Part shown: one piece after another, positions 17,179 through 24,592 of the stretch | How positions within the stretch are numbered: position 1 is the stretch's first letter | How the letters are laid out: each line of letters begins with the position of its first letter | IMG/VR virus record: IMGVR_UViG_3300020454_000081 | Coordinates: 1-24,592 of that record | Strand: one strand, 5' to 3' | Length of the DNA: 24,592 bases | DNA from: a virus | Program-made: the position numbers and the translations under genes | The notes under the pieces: model-generated | The model's input: only the letters and a program-made list of their open reading frames with translations | Told to the model about the DNA's origin: nothing | Databases searched by the model: none

Positions 17179-20100
17179 ATGCCACAAAAAACGAATTTAA
17201 ATATAAGTCCTTATTACGATGATTTTGATAAGGAAGATCAATTTTACAGAGTTCTGTTTAAACCAGGATTCCCTGTCCAAGCAAGAGAGTTAACAACTTT
17301 ACAATCTTCTTTACAAAATCAAATTGAATCATTTGGTAGTCACATCTTTAAAGATGGGTCTATGGTAATACCTGGTAATATTAATTATGATAATCATTAT
17401 TATTCAGTAAAAATAAACAATGAACATTTAGGTATACCAGTTTCACTATACTTAGAGCAACTAGTTGGTTTAACTTTAAGAGGACAATCATCAGGTATTA
17501 CATTAAAAATTGATAGTTACGAATTAGCTGGTTCTAGTACAGAAATAAATGATCTAACGATTTTTGTTCAATATGTTAAATCTGGGGATAATAATGAGAT
17601 ATCATTTTTAGATGATGGGGAAATATTAATAACTGAAGAATCTTTCATATATGGAAATACTGCAGTAAATGAAGGAGAAACTGTTATAACACTTGTAGAT
17701 GAAAGTGCTTCTGCAATCGGATCAGCAGTTGGTATACAATCTGGCACATATTTTATTAGAGGATCATTCGTTGATGTTTCAACTGATAAAATAGTTTTAG
17801 ACCCATATACTAATGTATCATCATATCGAGTTGGTTTAAACATAAATGAGGAATTAGTAACTGCAAAGGATGATGATTCTTTATATGATAATGCACGAGG
17901 ATTTTCTAATTATGCTGCACCAGGTGCTGATAGATTAAAAATAACCACAACTCTTGGTAAAAAAAGTTTAACTGATTTTAATGATACCAATTTTATTGAA
18001 TTATTAAGAATACAAGATGGTGAATTAAAAATATTAGTTACAAAAACACAATATTCTTTAATAAGAGACTATTTTGCATCAAGAACATTTGACGAATCTG
18101 GACATTATTCTGTAAATCCTTTTAGAATACAAGTTGAAAATTCTCTTAATGATGGTATTGCTAATGATGGTTTATATAAATCTAACGAAACAACAGAAGA
18201 GGGAAACACTCCGTCTGATGACTTAATGTGTATTAAAGTATCAGCTGGAAAGGCATATGTAAAAGGATATGACATAGATCTTGGTGGGACTCAAGTTCTT
18301 GATATTGAAAAACCAAGAGATAAAAGAGAGGTTTCATCTGCTTTAGTTCCATATCAAATGGGAACTATATTAAAAGTTAATAATATATTTGGTGTACCAG
18401 TTCCAAATATAAGAGGAAATTCAACAACTGCTCTTAGTCTTCAACTTTATAGTGAAAGAACAGGTTCAAATACTGCTGGTTCAGGTGAATTTATTGGTAG
18501 AGCTAGAGTATATTCATTTAATGTTACTGATGCATCTTATGTGAACGATTCTACTCAGTGGGATCTACATGTATTTGATATGCAGATTTTCACTAGATTA
18601 ACTTTAAATAAATCTGTTACAAATACTGAACTTCCTCAAGGATCTTTTGTTAGAGGAGTAAGTAGTGGTGCTTATGGATATTCTGATGCTGCTGGTGGAG
18701 ATGCATTAACCATTAATTTAAGTGACATAACTGGTAAATTTATTCAAGGTGAACAAATTGTAATTAATGAAGATCCTCAAATTTCAAGATCAATTGGTAT
18801 AGTTAAAAATTTTGGAATTCAAGATGTAAAATCAGTTTATCAAGATGCTAGTTCTGCAAGTGGATATACTGCTGATTTTGTAGGAGATGTTGTATTAGAT
18901 AAAAAAATTGCTCCAAGTTTTAGTGTTTCAGATCAATTAAACATTAATGCTGCTGGTATAGCAACATGTGCAGGTAGAAGTTTTTCGGGTATTAAAACAG
19001 ACACAATAGTTAGATATCAATTACCAGGTGAAACAATAGAAAGATTTAATAGAATAATAAGTGTAGCTAATGATGGATTATCAATCACTCTTGCATCAGT
19101 TCCAACTATATCTGGAGTATGTAATGGTGCTTTACCAACTGGTGCTTCAGTATCACCAACATTTAAGTTAGGATTTCCTAACATAAAATTAGAAGAAAAT
19201 AAAGGTTTATTTTCACCTATTGGTAACTCTGATATATCAGATGTAAATTTATCTAATTCTAATTTAGTTGTTGGAGTTAATATTACTGGAGAATCAACAG
19301 ATGGTTCTGGTGTGATGACTTTTGATCTTAGTGCTAGTGGTATTTCAAGTGCATTTTATGAAAGTTTTGATGAAGAAAGATATTCCGTTCACTATAGTGA
19401 TGGATCTATAGAAGATTTAACATCAGATCAATTTGTATTGGGGAATAATGGACAATCTGTAACAATTAATGGTCTAACTGCAAGTCAAAGTAATGTTGTT
19501 GTAAGTACAACTCTCAAAAAACAAGCAATAAAAAGTAAACAGAAAAATTATATAAGGAGTCAAAAATTAGCAATTGAAACAACTGCGGTTGGTATCAATA
19601 CTGCATTAACAGGAATGCCAAAGGGGACTAGTTATGGTTTAAGAGTTGAAGATAGAGAAATATCATTAAATTATCCAGATGTTGTTAAAGTTGTTGGTGT
19701 TTTTGAATCTATAGACTCTGATGCACCTGTATTAGATAAATTAACATTCCCATCTGGACTCGGTTTAGACACGAATGCTATTCTTGGTGAAAAAATTACT
19801 GGATCAAGTAGTGATGCTATAGCTCAAATAACATCTATAATTTCTTCTACTCAGGTAGAAATCGCATATTTAAACTCTGATGTATTCACAACAGGTGAAG
19901 TAGTTAATTTTAATGAATCTAATATATCAACAACATTACAATTAATTACTGCAGGTAATGCTTTAAATGTTACTAATATATTTAAATTAGATAAAGGACA
20001 AAGAGATCAATTCTATGATTATTCGAGATTAGTAAGAAAACAAAATTTTTCTCCCCCAAGTAGAAAACTTTTAGTAATATTTGATCGTTATGATGTTCCA

Positions 20101-23100
20101 TCAAATGATACTGGTGATTTTTATACAGTTGAATCATATGATGAAGAAAGATTTTCATACGATATTCCAAATATTGGTGGACAAAGTATTAGATCTTCAG
20201 ATGTAATAGATTTTAGACCAAGAGTAACATCTCCATATACTGGATCAATATCACCATTTATTTTTCAAAGTAGAGATTTTAATACCACTATAAACCCAGA
20301 ATTTATAACAACTCCTAATGAGAGTTCTATTTTAGGTTATAATTATTATTTACCTAGAATTGATAAAATAATATTGGATCAACAAGGTTTTTTATCGATA
20401 ATAAAGGGAGAGTCAAATGTAGATCCTAAACCACCAATTCATTCTAAGGATTCTATGCAGATCGCATCAGTATCTTTACCTGCATATCTTTATAATCCAA
20501 ATGATGCAGAAGTGAATATTATTGATAACACAAGATATACAATGAGAGATATTGGTGGGTTAGAGGATAGAATTGAAAATTTAGAAGTTACAACATCATT
20601 AAGTTTACTTGAACTTGATACAAAAACATTACAAGTACAAGATCCTGATGGACTTTCAAGATTTAAAAGTGGTTTCTTTGTAGATGATTTTAAAAATACA
20701 GATTTAGTAGACTCAAGTGATCCAGATTGTAGAATAACAGTTGATTCTGATGCAAAGGAATTACTAGCACCAGTTGATTTTTGGTCAATTCCTGTTGAAG
20801 TTGCTTTAGATACAACAGTAAATATAGATACTGCTGACTTTTCAGAAGATCTTCCTTTATTAGATCCTAATTGCAGAAAAACTGGTGAGACTATTACTTT
20901 AGATTATGAAGAAGTTACATTCTTAGATCAACCTCTTGCATCAAGAGTTGAGAATGTTAACCCATTTAATATGATTCAATTTAATGGACTTATACAATTA
21001 AAACCTTTTTCAGATTCATGGGTGAGAACAGTAAAAGTAGATGGTGGTACAATAACAAGAACTGGTAATCAAAATAGAACCTTTACAAGAACAGAAGTTA
21101 TTAGTGTAGATATTGATTCATATATAAGATCAAGAAATGTTACATTTGATGCACATAGTCTTAAACCACAAACTAGAGTATATCCATTTTTTGATAGCAC
21201 TAGTGGAATAGATATTATTCCAAAGTTAGTTCAAATTGAAATGGTAAATGGAATTTTTGAAGTTGGTGAAACTGTAGATGTATTTGATCCTAAAGGTAAA
21301 ATTACTGCATCTTTCAGAATAACTAGACCAGACCATAAAGGGGGTTCAATTAACAAACCAAAAGAAACTTATAAAGCTAATCCATATGACACAAGTATCA
21401 CTTTTGGTAAAAAATATTCAGCATCATCTGATGTGTTAAATGTAGATATACGTTCTTTATCAGATGAAGCACAAGGTAAGTATTTTGGATATATTAAAAA
21501 GAATAAATCTGTTATTCTTGGTAGAAGTAGTGGAGCACAAGCAAAAGTAACTGCTTTAAAACTTGTAACTGATGTTTATGGAGATGTATTAGGATCATTC
21601 TTCTTTAGAAATCCATTGCGTGATCCACCACCACCTTTAAGATTTAAAACAGGAGTTAGCACATTTAAGTTGACTTCAAGTAAAAATAATAAAGAAAATT
21701 TACCAGGTAGTGTTACTATAAGTGATGGTGAAACAACTTATGAAACTGATGGTTTAGTTGAAACTATAAGAAAAACTAAAATCATTGAAACAATGCCACC
21801 TCCTCCTCCACCTAGACCAAGAAGGAGAAGAAGGAGAAGAAGACCAGCTAGAAGAGGTGGATGCGATCCATTAGCACAATCATTCACAGTTGATGAAACT
21901 GGAATGCATCTTACATCAGTTGATTTATTCTTTGGAACTAAAGATCCCGAAGAAAAATTAATTGTTGAAGTTAGAACTATGGAATTAGGAACTCCAACAA
22001 ATATGTTGGTTGATGATTTTTCACAAGTTTTTGTTAATCCTGATGATATAAAAGTATCTGATGATGCTTCGGTTCCAACTCGTGTAACATTCCCTTCCCC
22101 TATTCATTTAGATCCAAATAGAGAATATGCACTTGTATTGATAGCTCCTACTACAAATAATTATGAAGCATGGGTTGCTCGTATGGGTGAAAAAACAGTT
22201 AATACACAGAGTTTACCTGATGCAGAATCTGTTCTTGTCACTAAACAATACATAGGTGGAAGTTTATTCAAATCACAAAATGGAACTATCTGGACGGCTA
22301 GTCAATTTGAAGATATGAAAGTAACTCTTTATAAGGCTAAATTCTCAACCACACCAGGTTCTGTATTCTTATACAATCCTAAACTTGATGCTGGTTCTGA
22401 TGTCATATCTAGATTATCAATTAATGCTATTAAAACATTACCTAGAAAATTAAAAGTTGGAATTGTCACCACTACTGCCACAGATATTGTGGCAAATTTA
22501 GGTTTTGGTGTGCAAGTCAGTGATGAAACATCTACTGGTGCAATTCAAGGTTACATTGAACAAACAGGTGGACCAATAAAAGATGATAATAGTAATACTG
22601 GACTGACTATTACTGCAGGTGGAAGTGGATATGCAAATGGAACTTATAATAATGTTCCACTATTTGCAATAACTGGAAGAGGTACAGGTGCAACTGGTAT
22701 AGTTACAGTAACTAACAATGCGGTTTCTGCAATTAAGTTAACAGGTAACACTGGTGGATCTGGATATGTAGTTGGTGATCTTCTTGGAATTACTACAAGC
22801 AATGTGACAAAAGGTGTTAATGCAACAATTACTGTTTCAGAATTAAATGGAAGAAGTACATTGTATTTGAATAATGTACAAGGTGAAGAATTCACAACTG
22901 GAAGACCTCTCGTTGTTTACAATGGTTCAAATACCATTTCATATGCAAATACTACAATTACATCATCTGCAATATATGATGAAAAATATGCAGGAAATGT
23001 TATTGAAGTTGCTCATTATAATCATGGAATGCATTCTGATAATAACTTGTTTACAATTCAGGATGTTGAACCTAACACATCTCCGATTGAATTAACAGAC

Positions 23101-24312
23101 TTTTTAGATGTAGATGATCAAGTTGTATCTGTTGCAAGTACAACTTCTTTTGCAACATATAATGGAATTTCAACTTCTCAAGGTTATCTTAAAGTTAATG
23201 GTGAAGTCATATTTTATAGTAGTATTGGTACTAATCAACTTGGTATTGGAACAAGAGGTGTTGATAATACTATAGTTAGAACACATGATGTTGGTTCTAT
23301 TTCACGTAAGTATGAATTAAATGGATTTGATCTTAGAAAGATAAACACAGATCTTTCTACATCAGACACTACAGCATTATCACAAGCAAAAACTATTGAT
23401 TCTTATTATATTAATTTGGATAGAGGTATAGCAACTGGTGATGATCAAACTAGTTTTACTAACGAACAAAATTTAGGTGGTGACAATATTCATGCAACAC
23501 AAAATTATCAGTTTGATTCTGTGATTCCTGATTTACATACCTTTACTCCAAGTACAAATACGAAACTAACTTCACAAATTAGAACGGTTACTGGTACAAG
23601 TGCAGGTGGAAATGAAGTTTCATTTATTGATAAAGGTTTTGAACCTGTAGTAGTATACGAATCAAATAGACTTGATTCTCCAAGAATAGTTTGTTCCAGA
23701 AGAAATGAAATCTCTAAATTACCAAATTTACCAAAGAGAAGATCATTTACATTAGCATTTAGACTTGAAACTACTGATCCTAATTTATCACCAACGGTCA
23801 ATTTAAATGATCCACAGGTTATTTTAGAAAGAACTAGACTTAATAAACCAATTGAAGATTATGCAAAAGATGGTAGATCTAATGAACCAACTGGTGATCC
23901 TCATGCAGGGGTTTACATAAGTAATCGTATTGATCTTAAAAATCCAGCAACTTCTTTAAAAGTTTTTGTTGCTGCTTATAGACATCCTTCAGCTGATTTC
24001 AGACTTCTATATCAATTAATTAGAGAGGATGGCACTGAAACTGAGTTATCATATGAACTATTTCCTGGTTTTGATAATTTAAAAGATACTGATGGAGATA
24101 ATTTTGGAGATCAAATTATTGATTCTGCAAAAAATAGTGGAAGACCTGATGCATTTGTTTCCCCAAGTAAGTTAAATGAATTTAGAGACTATCAATTCAG
24201 CATTGATAATTTAGATGAATTTACTGGATTTAGATTTAAATTAGTGATGAGTGGAACAAATGAGGCATTTGCACCTAGATTCAAAGACTTTAGAGCGATT
24301 GCACTAGCATGA
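17179..24312 (+). CDS. DUF4815-type virion structural protein (2,377 residues)
   Basis: The N-terminal half has the signature of the DUF4815 family of phage structural proteins: SPYYDDFDKEDQFYRVLFKP followed by PVQARELTTLQSSLQNQIE (residues about 10-47), NARGFSNYAAPGADRLKI (238-255), a KAYVKGYDI motif near residue 357, and TMRDIGGLEDRIENLE (1121-1136), which leads into a short coiled coil. A Pro6-Arg-Pro-Arg8 tract (1540-1557) ends this half, followed by CDPLAQSFTVDE, which opens a conserved beta domain. Further on are two G-x-G-Y modules (about 1808-1895), an Arg-Gly/His module (about 2002-2037) and a C-terminal domain with a calcium-loop-like sequence (2303-2315), ending RFKDFRAIALA. There is no signal peptide or membrane segment. 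In T4 the position after gp8 is held by gp9/gp10, so a baseplate-rim or fibre-attachment role is likely by synteny only. It follows gp8 by 3 bases and overlaps the next gene by 4. Confidence 0.88.
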   Translation: MPQKTNLNISPYYDDFDKEDQFYRVLFKPGFPVQARELTTLQSSLQNQIESFGSHIFKDGSMVIPGNINYDNHYYSVKINNEHLGIPVSLYLEQLVGLTLRGQSSGITLKIDSYELAGSSTEINDLTIFVQYVKSGDNNEISFLDDGEILITEESFIYGNTAVNEGETVITLVDESASAIGSAVGIQSGTYFIRGSFVDVSTDKIVLDPYTNVSSYRVGLNINEELVTAKDDDSLYDNARGFSNYAAPGADRLKITTTLGKKSLTDFNDTNFIELLRIQDGELKILVTKTQYSLIRDYFASRTFDESGHYSVNPFRIQVENSLNDGIANDGLYKSNETTEEGNTPSDDLMCIKVSAGKAYVKGYDIDLGGTQVLDIEKPRDKREVSSALVPYQMGTILKVNNIFGVPVPNIRGNSTTALSLQLYSERTGSNTAGSGEFIGRARVYSFNVTDASYVNDSTQWDLHVFDMQIFTRLTLNKSVTNTELPQGSFVRGVSSGAYGYSDAAGGDALTINLSDITGKFIQGEQIVINEDPQISRSIGIVKNFGIQDVKSVYQDASSASGYTADFVGDVVLDKKIAPSFSVSDQLNINAAGIATCAGRSFSGIKTDTIVRYQLPGETIERFNRIISVANDGLSITLASVPTISGVCNGALPTGASVSPTFKLGFPNIKLEENKGLFSPIGNSDISDVNLSNSNLVVGVNITGESTDGSGVMTFDLSASGISSAFYESFDEERYSVHYSDGSIEDLTSDQFVLGNNGQSVTINGLTASQSNVVVSTTLKKQAIKSKQKNYIRSQKLAIETTAVGINTALTGMPKGTSYGLRVEDREISLNYPDVVKVVGVFESIDSDAPVLDKLTFPSGLGLDTNAILGEKITGSSSDAIAQITSIISSTQVEIAYLNSDVFTTGEVVNFNESNISTTLQLITAGNALNVTNIFKLDKGQRDQFYDYSRLVRKQNFSPPSRKLLVIFDRYDVPSNDTGDFYTVESYDEERFSYDIPNIGGQSIRSSDVIDFRPRVTSPYTGSISPFIFQSRDFNTTINPEFITTPNESSILGYNYYLPRIDKIILDQQGFLSIIKGESNVDPKPPIHSKDSMQIASVSLPAYLYNPNDAEVNIIDNTRYTMRDIGGLEDRIENLEVTTSLSLLELDTKTLQVQDPDGLSRFKSGFFVDDFKNTDLVDSSDPDCRITVDSDAKELLAPVDFWSIPVEVALDTTVNIDTADFSEDLPLLDPNCRKTGETITLDYEEVTFLDQPLASRVENVNPFNMIQFNGLIQLKPFSDSWVRTVKVDGGTITRTGNQNRTFTRTEVISVDIDSYIRSRNVTFDAHSLKPQTRVYPFFDSTSGIDIIPKLVQIEMVNGIFEVGETVDVFDPKGKITASFRITRPDHKGGSINKPKETYKANPYDTSITFGKKYSASSDVLNVDIRSLSDEAQGKYFGYIKKNKSVILGRSSGAQAKVTALKLVTDVYGDVLGSFFFRNPLRDPPPPLRFKTGVSTFKLTSSKNNKENLPGSVTISDGETTYETDGLVETIRKTKIIETMPPPPPPRPRRRRRRRRPARRGGCDPLAQSFTVDETGMHLTSVDLFFGTKDPEEKLIVEVRTMELGTPTNMLVDDFSQVFVNPDDIKVSDDASVPTRVTFPSPIHLDPNREYALVLIAPTTNNYEAWVARMGEKTVNTQSLPDAESVLVTKQYIGGSLFKSQNGTIWTASQFEDMKVTLYKAKFSTTPGSVFLYNPKLDAGSDVISRLSINAIKTLPRKLKVGIVTTTATDIVANLGFGVQVSDETSTGAIQGYIEQTGGPIKDDNSNTGLTITAGGSGYANGTYNNVPLFAITGRGTGATGIVTVTNNAVSAIKLTGNTGGSGYVVGDLLGITTSNVTKGVNATITVSELNGRSTLYLNNVQGEEFTTGRPLVVYNGSNTISYANTTITSSAIYDEKYAGNVIEVAHYNHGMHSDNNLFTIQDVEPNTSPIELTDFLDVDDQVVSVASTTSFATYNGISTSQGYLKVNGEVIFYSSIGTNQLGIGTRGVDNTIVRTHDVGSISRKYELNGFDLRKINTDLSTSDTTALSQAKTIDSYYINLDRGIATGDDQTSFTNEQNLGGDNIHATQNYQFDSVIPDLHTFTPSTNTKLTSQIRTVTGTSAGGNEVSFIDKGFEPVVVYESNRLDSPRIVCSRRNEISKLPNLPKRRSFTLAFRLETTDPNLSPTVNLNDPQVILERTRLNKPIEDYAKDGRSNEPTGDPHAGVYISNRIDLKNPATSLKVFVAAYRHPSADFRLLYQLIREDGTETELSYELFPGFDNLKDTDGDNFGDQIIDSAKNSGRPDAFVSPSKLNEFRDYQFSIDNLDEFTGFRFKLVMSGTNEAFAPRFKDFRAIALA
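21796..21861 (+). other. Proline/arginine tract in the DUF4815-type protein
   Basis: Twenty-two codons encode six prolines, Arg-Pro, eight arginines, then Pro-Ala-Arg-Arg-Gly-Gly (residues 1540-1561). All arginines use AGA or AGG, giving an uninterrupted purine run at 21819-21843. The tract sits exactly at the boundary between the N-terminal half and the DPLAQSF domain, so it may be an exposed, strongly basic hinge. Confidence 0.9.
22597..22860 (+). repeat. G-x-G-Y module pair in the DUF4815-type protein
   Basis: Two units carry identical GGSGY pentads (near 22619 and 22754), each preceded by an Ile/Leu-Thr strand (LTITA, IKLTGNT) and linked by RGTGATGIVTVTNNAVSAIK. The plan is the same as in gp7 and gp8. 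The antiparallel match in sequence style suggests module exchange between the three adjacent genes. Confidence 0.65.
24085..24123 (+). other. Thrombospondin-3-like calcium loop in the DUF4815-type protein
   Basis: Residues 2303-2315 read DTDGDNFGDQIID. Aspartates at loop positions 1, 3, 5, 9 and 13 match the D-x-D-x-D-x-x-x-D...D pattern of thrombospondin type 3 repeats (typical DTDGDGVPDYLD). There is only one copy. Calcium binding is inferred from the pattern. Confidence 0.55.
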
Positions 24313-24503
24313 TACCAGTCGAAGGACACAAAAATTTATATCGAGATGAAAAATCTGGGGCTATTATAAACACTGATAGTCACGGATTTTCTCAATATAA
24401 AAAATCAAAAAATTTAAAATTAACTCAAAAACAAGAGATTGATAAAATTAAAGATGATATTGAAGAGATTAAATATTTACTTAAACAAATAGCATCAAAA
24501 TAG
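24309..24503 (+). CDS. Small conserved phage protein with C-terminal coiled coil
   Basis: The 64-residue product starts on an ATGA overlap with the stop codon of the upstream structural gene, a strong sign of translational coupling. The N-terminal half has a conserved-looking GHKNLYRDEKSGAIINTD segment (residues 6-23). The C-terminal half is a charged helix with heptad spacing of Ile/Leu (EIDKIKDDIEEIKYLLKQI), which predicts a short coiled coil. I recall similar small proteins near structural genes in T4-like cyanophages, with no assigned function. It could be a minor virion part or a folding/oligomerisation helper for the neighbouring fibre-like proteins, but nothing here decides that. It is followed by a 50-base gap with a late promoter. 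Confidence 0.85.
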   Translation: MIPVEGHKNLYRDEKSGAIINTDSHGFSQYKKSKNLKLTQKQEIDKIKDDIEEIKYLLKQIASK

Positions 24504-24518
24504 ACGGGTTACTGGAAA

Positions 24519-24526
24519 TATAAATA
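24519..24526 (+). promoter_or_regulatory. T4-type late promoter TATAAATA before the last gene
   Basis: A perfect octamer in the 50-base gap between two genes ends 27 bases before the ATG at 24554. It is the second perfect copy in the window, and both fall in the only intergenic gaps after gp7. Confidence 0.75.
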
Positions 24527-24553
24527 TATCTAGAATCCTGATATTGTTTTTAA

Positions 24554-24592
24554 ATGGCAGTTTACGTAAGTAATCTAACTGTTAATACTGGA
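24554..24592 (+). CDS. Start of a further gene, cut by the window edge
   Basis: Thirteen codons (MAVYVSNLTVNTG) run in frame to the last base. The start is placed by its position 27 bases after a perfect late promoter. No clear Shine-Dalgarno sequence precedes it, only a T-rich run. The N-terminus resembles those of structural proteins in this gene neighbourhood of marine T4-like phages, but the fragment is too short to name. Confidence 0.6.
   Translation, partial: MAVYVSNLTVNTG

Noticed and set aside
22874-23095. 73-codon plus-strand frame in another phase within the DUF4815-type gene
   Set aside because: It is Met/Leu/Ile/His-rich shadow translation with no ribosome binding site, inside a conserved gene.
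24504-24553. Terminator hairpin in the gap after the 64-residue gene
   Set aside because: No GC-rich inverted repeat followed by a T run; the ATATAAATATAT symmetry belongs to the late promoter.
1-24592. CRISPR arrays, tRNAs, insertion sequences, attachment sites, host-derived metabolic genes
   Set aside because: No direct repeats with spacers, cloverleaf-like sequence, transposase motifs or metabolic enzyme motifs were seen; repeats present are degenerate protein-level modules.

Overview
The window is a plus-strand-only stretch of the late structural (baseplate) region of a T4-like marine myovirus. The base composition is AT-rich, roughly one third G+C by eye. The order gp25 - gp6 - gp7 - gp8 matches T4 baseplate wedge synteny. 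Several protein families present (a DUF4815-type structural protein, YHYH-type and G-x-G-Y modules) are ones I associate with cyanophages of Prochlorococcus/Synechococcus and related marine phages. The host cannot be fixed from this window: there is no tRNA, auxiliary metabolic gene or integration site here. Essentially all of the window is coding, and no gap between genes exceeds about 55 bases.

Layout. Positions 1-561 hold the C-terminal part (or nearly all) of a conserved phage protein of unknown function. A 54-base gap with two T4-late-promoter-like octamers precedes a tightly packed run: gp25 (616-1017), gp6 (1018-2955) and a 12.6-kb gene for a 4,207-residue gp7 homologue (2957-15580). 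A perfect TATAAATA sits between gp7 and gp8. It begins a second run: gp8 (15607-17175), a 2,377-residue DUF4815-type virion protein (17179-24312) and a 64-residue coiled-coil protein (24309-24503, ATGA overlap). Another perfect TATAAATA at 24519-24526 precedes the first 13 codons of a further gene at the window edge.

How they work together. In T4, gp25, two gp6 and gp7 form the core of each baseplate wedge, and gp8 attaches to it. Here gp7 keeps only the wedge-binding core, placed at its N-terminus. About 3,900 residues of repetitive, beta-rich modules follow: G-x-G-Y modules, His-Gly-Leu type modules, Arg-Gly/His modules, a YHYH-like domain and a triplicated domain of about 86 residues. The same modules appear inside gp8 and the DUF4815-type protein. 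This suggests that a shared pool of beta modules has decorated the whole baseplate edge. The DUF4815-type protein also carries an unusual Pro6-Arg-Pro-Arg8 tract and a thrombospondin-3-like calcium loop. I saw no CRISPR, insertion sequence, RNA gene or convincing terminator. The novelty lies in protein architecture, not in a separate defence or mobile system.
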